Assembly: GCA_014190475.1 (NCBI GenBank)
Contig: BJGL01000003.1
Coordinates: 1 to 63,120, forward strand
From: Bacteroidota bacterium
GTDB taxonomy: Bacteria; Bacteroidota; Bacteroidia; Chitinophagales; Chitinophagaceae
Length of the DNA stretch: 63,120 nucleotides
Direction: 5' to 3'
The stretch's first letter is position 1; every line of letters begins with the position of its first letter. The position numbers were made by a program, and so were the translations under genes. The notes beneath the pieces are model-generated. The model searched no databases. It was given only the letters and a program-made list of their open reading frames with translations, and was not told the DNA's origin. Shown here in pieces: positions 35,800-43,463 of this stretch.

Positions 35800-38589
35800 A
35801 TGTTTTTACGGATAGCTCAAACTCTTGGTTTTCTCTTGTTGGTCGTTAGCTTTTCCGCCAACGCTCAGTCAATTAAGTTAACGGGAAAAATTACAAATAA
35901 TAAGAATGAAGCATTGTCAGGGGTTACCGTAAAAATACAGGGTACTAATGCAGGGGCCATGTCTGATGTAGAGGGTCGTTTCAATCTTGCTTTAGCACCT
36001 GGAAAAAAATATACAATTGATTTTTCTGCAATCGGGTATGAGCCAAAAACTATTACAGAGGTTGAGGTTAAAGAAGGTCAGGTAAATGAATTGGACATCA
36101 CTTTGGATATAAAATCGAAGACGCAGGAAAATGTTACTGTAACAGCACGTACTTCCACAGCCAGACGCGAGACAGTGAATTCTATGCTGTCTTTTCAACG
36201 TAATACAAACACGGTGGCTTCAGTGGTTGCTGCCGAAGCTATTCGTCGCTCTCCAGATCGTAACACGGGTGAGGTACTTAAAAGAACACCTGGAGCCAGT
36301 TTACAAGAAGGAAAGTTTATTGTAATTAGGGGTTTGGCCGACAGATATAATCAAGCCATGATCAATGGTATTTTGCTGACCAGCACTGAGCCTGATCGCA
36401 AAACATTTTCATTTGATTTGATTCCTTCCAATGTAATTGACAATCTTGTAATCAATAAAGCCTTTGTGCCGGAATATCCCGGTGAGTGGGCTGGAGGTCT
36501 TATCCAAGTGAACACAAAGGATATACCCTCCAAAGATTTTTTACAGATACAGGTAGGAACGGGGTTCAACTCACAAGCATTAGGCCGAGATTTTTTTAAG
36601 GATCACAGAAGTCCGACAGATTGGTTGGGTTTTGATAATGGCACTCGTGCAATGCCATCCTCGTACACACGGAAATCCGCTTTTGACACACTTTCACCTG
36701 CTGAAAAGACTGCAATCGGTAAGCAACTTAGAAATGCATGGGATCCTATTCTTTCTCAAATCCTGCCTAATCATTCCTTTCAGATTAACGGCGGTTTCAG
36801 TGGTAAATTTCTTGGAAAAACTGTCGGAGCTACTCTCGGAGTAACTTATAACAGAAACTATCGCGTGTTAGAGTTGATCAATCGCTCTAATTCCCTCACT
36901 GGGGGTGTTTTTAGCGTCAACTACGATTTTAATGACACACGTTATGTGCAAGATGTGAATGCGGGTGCTATTGGAAGTTTCTCTATCCAATTAAATTCTT
37001 TGAATAGGATTTCAATCAAGTCAATACTAAGTGTTAGTGCCCCTTCTTTTGTTACAAAGCGGGTTGGGTTGGACTATAACAGAGATGAGGATCTTACTGC
37101 TAGCGAGTTACAGTTTAAGCAAAATACATTCTTCACCTCCCAAATAAATGGAGATCATTCTTTGCATTCCTCGTTGAAGTTGAAGTGGTATGGTTCATTC
37201 AATATTTTGGACGGGTATATTCCTGATCAACGGCGAATTGCATACACCCGTACCACAGGCACACAGGATCCATATCGACTGTTAATCTCTAACACATTAT
37301 CACAACAGAGTGGAAGCCGTATTTACCAAACACTCAGTGATTACATCTATACGGCAGGTGGTGATTTAAATTATAGCTTCAATGCATTTAGTCAGAAACA
37401 ATCCCTAAAGGTTGGATACATGTTCCAGGTCAAAGACCGTTTATATGATGCCCAGCTTTTTGCAAATTACCTTCCCAAGGATAATCCTGCATTAAAAGTA
37501 TTACCTGCCGCTACCGTTTTTGCACCTGAAAATTTTGGTAATGGCACAGATACAAAATTTGGTTTTGATGCCATCAAAGGAAGAAATTTCCGATACATGG
37601 CTAACACTATTTTGAATGCAGGTTTTATTCAATTTGACAATCAGTTTAGCAACAATTTTAGAATTGTATGGGGTGTTCGAGCTGAGCATTTTGACCAATT
37701 AGTTGGTAGTGTGAAAGTATGGGACCCTCGGCACTCTTATTCAAAGGTGCTTGATTTCTTACCTGGAGTAAACGCTACCTTGAAATTAAATACAAAAACA
37801 AATCTCCGTCTGTCAGGTTCTCAGACTGTAATAAGACCCGAGTTGCGTGAATTATCCTTCCTTAATATCTACGACTTTGAACTGAACGCCTCTGTACAAG
37901 GAAATCCTTTACTGAAGCGTACTAAAATCACCAACCTTGATTTACGCTATGAAATTTACCCTAAGCCGGGAGAGGTATTTACTGCGGGAGTGTTTTACAA
38001 GTTCTTTGACAATCCTATCGAACAACTTTTCAATGAGGGAATTGGAGGTGCAAGTACTTTTAGCTACCAGAACCCTGATAAAGCAACTGCTTATGGATTG
38101 GAAGTGGAGTTGAGAAAGAAGCTGGATTTCACTAATGCGCTAAAGAATTTTACCTTCCAATTCAATGCCTCATACATTAAGAGTAATGTGAAAGACCAGG
38201 GCTTTCAGATTGACAGACCCTTGCAAGGCCAATCTCCTTATTTGTTGAATGTTGGCCTTTTATATGACTACGAAAAGGCAGGAATCAGCAGTACACTCCT
38301 TTTCAATCAAATTGGCGAGCGTATCTATTTAGTGGGTGATCTCACAGCAGGTGCGGGATCTCCAAATATTTGGGAAGCTCCCCGTCCTCTATTAGATTAT
38401 CAAATTGCCAAAAAATTGATGAAGAATAAGTCAGAACTGCGTTTAAACATTTCTGACATATTGAATGCTACGCAATATTTCTATCAAAATGCGGATGCTA
38501 AGAGTTCTTTTCAAAAGAACTTGGATGCTTACCGATTTACCCGACGCCAGGGAACCACATTTAGTCTTTCATTTCAAATCAACTTATAA
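35800..38589 (+). CDS. TonB-dependent outer-membrane receptor, probably phosphate-regulated
   Basis: A 929-residue outer-membrane importer. A signal peptide (about residues 1-22, ending SANAQ) is followed by a carboxypeptidase-regulatory-like domain (about 25-110), a plug domain (about 130-250, with FIVIRGLADRYNQAMINGI and FDLIPSNVIDNL) and a 22-strand barrel ending in a C-terminal aromatic/leucine strand. No SusD gene follows; instead a beta-helix lipoprotein does. Position inside the phosphate island and the Pho-box-like promoter suggest uptake of phosphate or an organic phosphorus compound. The substrate is inference; the receptor family is certain. Confidence 0.9.
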   Translation: MFLRIAQTLGFLLLVVSFSANAQSIKLTGKITNNKNEALSGVTVKIQGTNAGAMSDVEGRFNLALAPGKKYTIDFSAIGYEPKTITEVEVKEGQVNELDITLDIKSKTQENVTVTARTSTARRETVNSMLSFQRNTNTVASVVAAEAIRRSPDRNTGEVLKRTPGASLQEGKFIVIRGLADRYNQAMINGILLTSTEPDRKTFSFDLIPSNVIDNLVINKAFVPEYPGEWAGGLIQVNTKDIPSKDFLQIQVGTGFNSQALGRDFFKDHRSPTDWLGFDNGTRAMPSSYTRKSAFDTLSPAEKTAIGKQLRNAWDPILSQILPNHSFQINGGFSGKFLGKTVGATLGVTYNRNYRVLELINRSNSLTGGVFSVNYDFNDTRYVQDVNAGAIGSFSIQLNSLNRISIKSILSVSAPSFVTKRVGLDYNRDEDLTASELQFKQNTFFTSQINGDHSLHSSLKLKWYGSFNILDGYIPDQRRIAYTRTTGTQDPYRLLISNTLSQQSGSRIYQTLSDYIYTAGGDLNYSFNAFSQKQSLKVGYMFQVKDRLYDAQLFANYLPKDNPALKVLPAATVFAPENFGNGTDTKFGFDAIKGRNFRYMANTILNAGFIQFDNQFSNNFRIVWGVRAEHFDQLVGSVKVWDPRHSYSKVLDFLPGVNATLKLNTKTNLRLSGSQTVIRPELRELSFLNIYDFELNASVQGNPLLKRTKITNLDLRYEIYPKPGEVFTAGVFYKFFDNPIEQLFNEGIGGASTFSYQNPDKATAYGLEVELRKKLDFTNALKNFTFQFNASYIKSNVKDQGFQIDRPLQGQSPYLLNVGLLYDYEKAGISSTLLFNQIGERIYLVGDLTAGAGSPNIWEAPRPLLDYQIAKKLMKNKSELRLNISDILNATQYFYQNADAKSSFQKNLDAYRFTRRQGTTFSLSFQINL

Positions 38590-38609
38590 AATCAACTAAA
38601 GCAAATATC

Positions 38610-40067
38610 ATGAAGAACTCAATTCTTTTTCTAGCTGGTTTATTAGCCCTTGGCATTACTAGCTGCCGAAAAATCGAAAAAGATGGTGAAATCCAGGTTG
38701 TTGTTGTGAATGGTGGTGGCGGGTCTACCACCGGTCAGACAATTACCTTGCAAGGTCGTATCGCTGCTGATACAATTTTGCGTAAGCAAAACACCTACAT
38801 CCTGAAAGGTTTAGTGTACATGGTGAATAATAAAACCATGACCATCGAACCAGGTACTGTAATTAAAGGTTCATTCAGCGGATCTGATGTAGCTGCATTA
38901 ATCATTACACGTGGATCTAAACTTATTGCAGAGGGTTCTGCCACTGACCCAATTGTATTCACCTCTGCTTCGCCAAATCCTCAATCAGGGGACTGGGGTG
39001 GAATTGTGATTTGTGGTAGAGCTCCAATAAATACCAGCTTTAATGGAACTGCGGGGTTATTCCAAGTTGAAGGAGGAATTGATAACGCAAATGGGGATGG
39101 CCTTGCCGGCTCTGGTGATGCTGTAGCTCCGGCTGCAATTCCAACCGATAATTCAGGGTCTTTAAAATTTGTACGTATTGAATACGCTGGTTATGCTTTC
39201 CAGCCTGATAAGGAAATTAATAGTTTAACGATGGCTGCGGTTGGTAGTGGAACCACTATTGAGAATGTACAAATTACATATGCCAAGGACGATGCATTTG
39301 AGTGGTTTGGCGGAACGGTAAATTGTAAATATTTGATTGCCTATAAGACGCAGGATGATGATTTTGATACGGACAATGGGTATAGTGGCAAGGTCCAGTT
39401 TGGTATTGTTTTCAGGGATTCATTGATTGCAGATATTTCCAGATCTGAAGCTTTTGAAAGTGATAACAATGCTGCTGGAACCACCGCAACTCCCCAAACA
39501 AAAGCCATATTTAGTAATATCACAGCCATTGGTCCTCGTGCAACATTGAATAATATTGGTAATGCTTTATATCGTGGTGCAGCTCACATACGCCGCAACT
39601 CGGGCATATCAATTTTCAATTCAATAATACTTGGATGGCCTACAGGTATTGAAGTAGATGCTACTACTGGTCGCTCAACTATGCTTAATATCGAGGACAG
39701 TACCCTTCGTTTACGTAATATCACTTTGGCTGGTAATACAAATGCTACTGCATATCCTGGGGTTGCGGGTAACACAATCACTACTCCTGCATTATTTGCT
39801 TCTTGGTTTTCACAAGCATTTTATAACAATGACATTCTTGTAAATACTTCAGATGCGCGATTAATTCAACCTTTCAATTATAATGCATTTGATCCTACTC
39901 CTTTTGCTGGTTCAAACGGAAATCAGCGAATATTGACCGGAGGCGGTTTTATTGATGCCAAGTTCACAAACGATACTTTCTTTGATAAGACAATTACTTT
40001 CAGAGGTGGTGTAGCACCAGCGGGTGCCCTCTCTACTTGGTGGAAAGGCTGGACTGTATTTAAGTAA
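38610..40067 (+). CDS. Lipoprotein with parallel beta-helix-like repeats
   Basis: A 485-residue protein with a lipoprotein signal (lipobox ending GITSC, Cys near residue 19), a Gly-rich linker and a body of short beta-strand repeats typical of right-handed parallel beta-helices (for example TMTIEPGTVIKGSF and KLIAEGSATDPIVFTSA). No catalytic motif is recognised. It follows the TonB receptor by 20 bp and ends at a strong terminator, so the two form a bicistronic unit in which it is probably the surface partner of the receptor, in the place a SusD-like protein would have. Confidence 0.75.
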   Translation: MKNSILFLAGLLALGITSCRKIEKDGEIQVVVVNGGGGSTTGQTITLQGRIAADTILRKQNTYILKGLVYMVNNKTMTIEPGTVIKGSFSGSDVAALIITRGSKLIAEGSATDPIVFTSASPNPQSGDWGGIVICGRAPINTSFNGTAGLFQVEGGIDNANGDGLAGSGDAVAPAAIPTDNSGSLKFVRIEYAGYAFQPDKEINSLTMAAVGSGTTIENVQITYAKDDAFEWFGGTVNCKYLIAYKTQDDDFDTDNGYSGKVQFGIVFRDSLIADISRSEAFESDNNAAGTTATPQTKAIFSNITAIGPRATLNNIGNALYRGAAHIRRNSGISIFNSIILGWPTGIEVDATTGRSTMLNIEDSTLRLRNITLAGNTNATAYPGVAGNTITTPALFASWFSQAFYNNDILVNTSDARLIQPFNYNAFDPTPFAGSNGNQRILTGGGFIDAKFTNDTFFDKTITFRGGVAPAGALSTWWKGWTVFK

Positions 40068-40087
40068 CTTAGTTATAATGCTAACTT

Positions 40088-40120
40088 AATAAGGCCCAAT
40101 TTATTGGGCCTTATTTTTTT
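40088..40120 (+). terminator. Rho-independent terminator of the TonB receptor operon
   Basis: AATAAGGCCCAA pairs with TTGGGCCTTATT (12-bp perfect stem, TTTA loop) and is followed by a run of T. It lies about 20 bp after the lipoprotein stop. Confidence 0.93.
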
Positions 40121-40193
40121 GTTCCTCAATGTTAAATTTTTAGAATCTTGTAAAACTTAATATTGAATTTCGGAGGTTACTTGTTCAACTATC

Positions 40194-40223
40194 TATTTTT
40201 GGGTGTACTCAATTATTACACCC
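40194..40223 (+). promoter_or_regulatory. -7 box and leader hairpin of the 83-residue gene
   Basis: TATTTTTG (40194-40201) is a perfect -7 box. Directly behind it GGGTGTA (40201-40207) and TACACCC (40217-40223) form a 7-bp hairpin that ends 7 bp before the ATG, so the transcript would start within or next to the hairpin. Confidence 0.45.
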
Positions 40224-40230
40224 CCGCTTT

Positions 40231-40482
40231 ATGAACAGAATTATCGAAGCAATTCGAAGGGCACCCTCTGTGAAAGATGTTTCAAGTTTATTGGATAGTC
40301 ATTGGAACGAAAAAAGAGAATCCGGGACTGAAGCAGGGATAATTTTTTTAATTGAATTAAGAGCTGCATTAAATCAAATTGACCCGATTGATGTGGGGGA
40401 GTCTGCCGAGTGGGCTAATATTCAGCATGCCAGAGTTTATCTCCACCGTATTACTGCAAAGCAATCTTCTCAGGCAAAATAA
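40231..40482 (+). CDS. Small protein of unknown function
   Basis: An 83-residue soluble, amphipathic, probably helical protein (start MNRIIEAIRRAPSVKDV) without signal peptide or recognised domain. It has its own promoter box and an ATG at the right distance, after the strong terminator of the TonB receptor operon. Its last 32 bases overlap the convergent glycosyltransferase gene. Coding-like composition and the promoter argue it is real; function unknown. Confidence 0.55.
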   Translation: MNRIIEAIRRAPSVKDVSSLLDSHWNEKRESGTEAGIIFLIELRAALNQIDPIDVGESAEWANIQHARVYLHRITAKQSSQAK

Positions 40483-41485
40483 AATCTCTTTTGTTGGGGA
40501 CTGACCAAATCTCTTGTATATAGCCTAATGATTGATCTGTGGAGCGGCTATAATCCCGTTGAATCATATCCCCATGTGTCAACCAAGTCTCAATAGAACT
40601 CGCATCAAGTGCTTTGTAGGGGTCTAGTACAGTTACCCCCATATTTTTTAAAGCAATGGCATTACAGTATTGCTCGTATTGTCCCCAAATTGGCATTGCT
40701 AGGATTTTCTTTCCTAGTTGCATCGCCTCTGCTGGTGTTTCAAATCCTGCTCCACATATTATCCCGTCCGAATTAATTAAGCTTTTATTGAACGATTCTT
40801 GTTCGATAGGTTTGAAAAGTATATTTTTTTCCTGAGTAGCTGCTTTAACAGTTTTACTAAATACCTCAAAGCGCTGAAGAGGTATTTTTTTTAGAATTGA
40901 TTGTAAGAAACTGTCATGTAAAGCAGGAAGATAAACGGTGATATGTCCCTGATTAATTGGAGTTGCTTTTAGTATTTCCGGTTTTATAATAGCACCAAAT
41001 ATTGCTGGGTGGTACTTTTCGAAGTGTAATCCAATATGGTGGGAAGCCTGAACATATTTTTTCAAAAGCAATTCGCCATGCCAACTTTTAAAGGCAGGTC
41101 TGGGTACTTCTGCATATTGAAAACTGGCTTGATGTCCAAAATGTATTGAGTTGACCTTTTTCAAGCTACAAGCCATTGAGGTTAAGCAATCAAAGTCGTT
41201 CAACACCAAATCATATTTTTCAACAGGTAAGGATAATACTTCTTTGTAGATACCAATAGGATTTCGCTGAAAGGCAATCTTTGTATAATCCAGTCCTCCG
41301 GCATTATTGTAGTAGAGACTGATTCCTTTACTTCTGAATTTAATGGGTAAATTGGCTTGCAGGTGGCTATTATTTCCGCTCAAAAAGCAATCGACTTCAC
41401 CCCATTTTTGTAAGTGGGGTAGGAGCGTAATTGCCCTACTAATATGTCCATTACCGGTAGCTTGTACTGCGTAAAATATTTTCAT
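40451..41485 (-). CDS. Glycosyltransferase (MurG/GT28-like), candidate diacylglycerol glycosyltransferase
   Basis: A 344-residue GT-B-fold protein. The N-terminal MKIFYAVQATGNGHISRAI is the glycine-rich acceptor loop of MurG/MGDG-synthase-like enzymes, and the C-terminal GIICGAGFETPAEAMQLGKKILAMPIWGQYEQ is the nucleotide-sugar-binding part. It lies 15 bp after a PlcP-like metallophosphoesterase gene on the same strand. In other bacteria PlcP frees diacylglycerol from phospholipids during phosphate starvation and a partner glycosyltransferase (Agt) converts it into glycolipid; this pair has the same logic. The sugar and acceptor are inferred, not shown. Its 3' end overlaps the 83-residue gene. 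Confidence 0.7.
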   Translation of the reverse strand: MKIFYAVQATGNGHISRAITLLPHLQKWGEVDCFLSGNNSHLQANLPIKFRSKGISLYYNNAGGLDYTKIAFQRNPIGIYKEVLSLPVEKYDLVLNDFDCLTSMACSLKKVNSIHFGHQASFQYAEVPRPAFKSWHGELLLKKYVQASHHIGLHFEKYHPAIFGAIIKPEILKATPINQGHITVYLPALHDSFLQSILKKIPLQRFEVFSKTVKAATQEKNILFKPIEQESFNKSLINSDGIICGAGFETPAEAMQLGKKILAMPIWGQYEQYCNAIALKNMGVTVLDPYKALDASSIETWLTHGDMIQRDYSRSTDQSLGYIQEIWSVPNKRDFILPEKIALQ

Positions 41486-41500
41486 ATGTTGTAGACTAAA

Positions 41501-42346
41501 TTAAAATGGAAGCTGGTGTATGTGCAGCCCGATCTCATCTGTTTCTACATTTAACTCAGGTAATTGCTTTTGCATACTTACCACAGGTGCCAGTTGAAAA
41601 TCCTCTTCTTTATAATGATAGATCTCCCAGGTTTGATTGGAGTATTCAAGGGCGGTTAAATTTTCTATCCAATCACCACTATTTAAATAAGTAACCTGCC
41701 CCTCGACAGTCGTTACTACTCGTTGCTGGGGCTGGTGTATGTGCCCACAAATCACATAATCATATCCCTTATTGATGGCTAGCTCAGCTGCTGTTTGCTC
41801 AAAATCCGCGATCCAGCTTACGGCTTTCTTTACTCCATTTTTTACTTTCTTGCTCAAGCTCATTTTTGGCTGACCAAATTGAGTCAGTATCCAATTGATT
41901 AGCCGGTTTAGCAGAATAAGCCAGTCATATCCCCAGCCTCCCAATTTTGCAATAATTTTTGCACTTCCTTTTGTAGTTGCATCGAAAACATCACCATGAA
42001 AAATCCAGGTGCGTTTACCATTCATTTCTATAACCAACTTATCTGTCAATTGAAAGTTACCCAGGTGAAGTTCACTATAGCGGCGTAGCATTTCATCGTG
42101 ATTGCCGGTCACATACACAACTCGGGTTCCTTGGGCAAGCAAGTTTAGAATCTCCTTAATGACCTGCATATGGGCTGGAGGGAAGTAGCTTTTACTAAAT
42201 TGCCAGCCATCTATGATGTCCCCATTCAAAATCAGCAATTGAGGAGTAATGCTTTTAAGATAATGTACCAACTCCCTTGCATGACAACCATAGGTTCCCA
42301 AGTGAATGTCACTAAGTACCACTACGTCGGGACTCCTTTTTTGCAT
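41501..42346 (-). CDS. plcP: PlcP-like calcineurin-type phosphoesterase
   Basis: A 281-residue cytosolic metallophosphoesterase. All metal motifs are present: SDIHLGTYGC, LNGDIIDGW, VTGNHDE, FHGDVFDA, VICGHIHQP and NSGDWIENLTAL. Automatic annotation often calls such proteins UDP-2,3-diacylglucosamine diphosphatase (LpxH). The longer form with GTxGC, GDIIDGW and GDWxExxTA, however, matches my memory of PlcP, the phospholipase C of phosphate-starved alphaproteobacteria. Its neighbours (glycosyltransferase, ppx, ppk1, phoRB) support that reading. LpxH-like function remains the main alternative. The ATG at 42346 is chosen over the TTG at 42352. Confidence 0.65.
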   Translation of the reverse strand: MQKRSPDVVVLSDIHLGTYGCHARELVHYLKSITPQLLILNGDIIDGWQFSKSYFPPAHMQVIKEILNLLAQGTRVVYVTGNHDEMLRRYSELHLGNFQLTDKLVIEMNGKRTWIFHGDVFDATTKGSAKIIAKLGGWGYDWLILLNRLINWILTQFGQPKMSLSKKVKNGVKKAVSWIADFEQTAAELAINKGYDYVICGHIHQPQQRVVTTVEGQVTYLNSGDWIENLTALEYSNQTWEIYHYKEEDFQLAPVVSMQKQLPELNVETDEIGLHIHQLPF

Positions 42347-42377
42347 TATCAAGAGTTTAACGAAGTAAAACCGCTAA

Positions 42378-42417
42378 CGTTAACTGGGTATTAAGCAGAT
42401 GTTATGAAACCGTGAAT
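42378..42417 (+). promoter_or_regulatory. Pho-box-like repeats between plcP and ppx
   Basis: CGTTAAC (42378), TATTAAG (42389), TGTTATG (42400) and CGTGAAT (42411) begin exactly 11 bp apart and resemble the TGTTAAC repeats at 35715-35765. They lie between the divergent plcP-like and ppx genes. The GTTAAC core is palindromic, so one array might serve both directions. The match is looser than at the TonB receptor promoter. Confidence 0.55.
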
Positions 42418-42448
42418 CATTTTTTTATTTTTTATTTATTTCAATCTG

Positions 42449-42456
42449 TAAATTTG
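42449..42456 (+). promoter_or_regulatory. -7 promoter box for ppx
   Basis: TAAATTTG is a perfect -7 box 8 bp upstream of the GTG start, without a TTG at -33 (the upstream stretch is nearly all A/T). Confidence 0.55.
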
Positions 42457-42464
42457 AATCCGAA

Positions 42465-43364
42465 GTGAAACTGGCAGCAATAGACATAGGTAGTAATGCT
42501 GTTCGACTCTTGATTTCTGAAGTAGTTGAGCATGCCGAGCAAAATCCTGATTTTATAAAAACAGTATTAGTCCGTGTTCCTTTACGCTTGGGTTTTGATG
42601 TATTTGAAAGGGGCTCCATATCAGGAAACAAGACAGAGCAGTTAGTAAAGACCATGCAAGCATATAAGTTGCTTTTGGATGTATATGGGGTGCGAAATTT
42701 GAAAGCTTGTGCTACATCCGCCATGCGTGATGCAGCCAATACAACTGAAGTTTTGCAACGAATTAAAGCGGAGGCAGGTATTGCGGTACGGGTAATCAGT
42801 GGTGAAGAGGAAGCAACATTAATTTATGAAAATCATATTGCTGATTATTTGGACGCTGCCGAGTCTTATTTATATATTGATGTAGGTGGGGGTAGCACCG
42901 AGCTTACTTTTTTTAGTGATGGGAAACTGGTATTTAAAAAGTCTTTCAATATTGGAACTATACGATTGCTAAAGGAGCAGGTTTCTTCGGAAAACTGGGA
43001 GGATATGAAAACGTATATCCGTCAGAAAATTAAAGGACATCACCACGTTACGGCTATTGGCTCCGGTGGTAATATCAATAAAATATTTAATCTTTCTAAA
43101 AGAAAAGAGGGGAAGCCCATCGATTTGGAGCTGTTGAAGCAATATCATAAGGAATTGAATGAGCTAAGTATTCCTGAGCGTATGCAGCAGTTTCGCATGC
43201 GTGAGGATCGGGCGGATGTTATTGTGCCGGCGCTTCAAATCTATATAAACGTTATGCGTTGGGCTGACGCCGAAAGCATGTTTGTACCAAAGATTGGGCT
43301 TGCTGATGGCCTGATCCATACTCTCTACGAGGAGGTGGTATCCAGAAAGGCAGTAGCTAAATGA
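42465..43364 (+). CDS. ppx: Exopolyphosphatase (Ppx/GppA family)
   Basis: A 299-residue protein with the ASKHA/actin-like phosphatase fold, hydrolysing terminal phosphate from polyphosphate (or pppGpp). The nucleotide/phosphate loops are MKLAAIDIGSNAVRLLI, YIDVGGGSTELTFF and VTAIGSGGNINKIF. It is the short two-domain form without the C-terminal HD domain of E. coli Ppx. The start is GTG. ppk1 follows 99 bp downstream with its own -7 box, so synthesis and breakdown of polyphosphate are encoded side by side. Confidence 0.9.
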   Translation: MKLAAIDIGSNAVRLLISEVVEHAEQNPDFIKTVLVRVPLRLGFDVFERGSISGNKTEQLVKTMQAYKLLLDVYGVRNLKACATSAMRDAANTTEVLQRIKAEAGIAVRVISGEEEATLIYENHIADYLDAAESYLYIDVGGGSTELTFFSDGKLVFKKSFNIGTIRLLKEQVSSENWEDMKTYIRQKIKGHHHVTAIGSGGNINKIFNLSKRKEGKPIDLELLKQYHKELNELSIPERMQQFRMREDRADVIVPALQIYINVMRWADAESMFVPKIGLADGLIHTLYEEVVSRKAVAK

Positions 43365-43438
43365 TAATCAGCCTGTTCCCTTAATGTGAAACAATTATTA
43401 ATTCAATTTTACCTCTCTTAGGTTCCTTTCCGATCAGT

Positions 43439-43446
43439 TAGTTTTG
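43439..43446 (+). promoter_or_regulatory. -7 promoter box for ppk1
   Basis: TAGTTTTG is a perfect TAnnTTTG box 17 bp upstream of the ppk1 ATG. Confidence 0.5.
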
Positions 43447-43463
43447 TTGTACACTCTGTTTGC

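Noticed and set aside
41501-42346. Plain LpxH (UDP-2,3-diacylglucosamine diphosphatase) as the call
   Set aside because: Motifs and context fit PlcP better, so LpxH is kept only as the alternative.
43365-43463. Pho-like repeats before ppk1
   Set aside because: TTAA cores at 43381 and 43398 are 17 bp apart, not 11 or 22; only a normal -7 box is supported.
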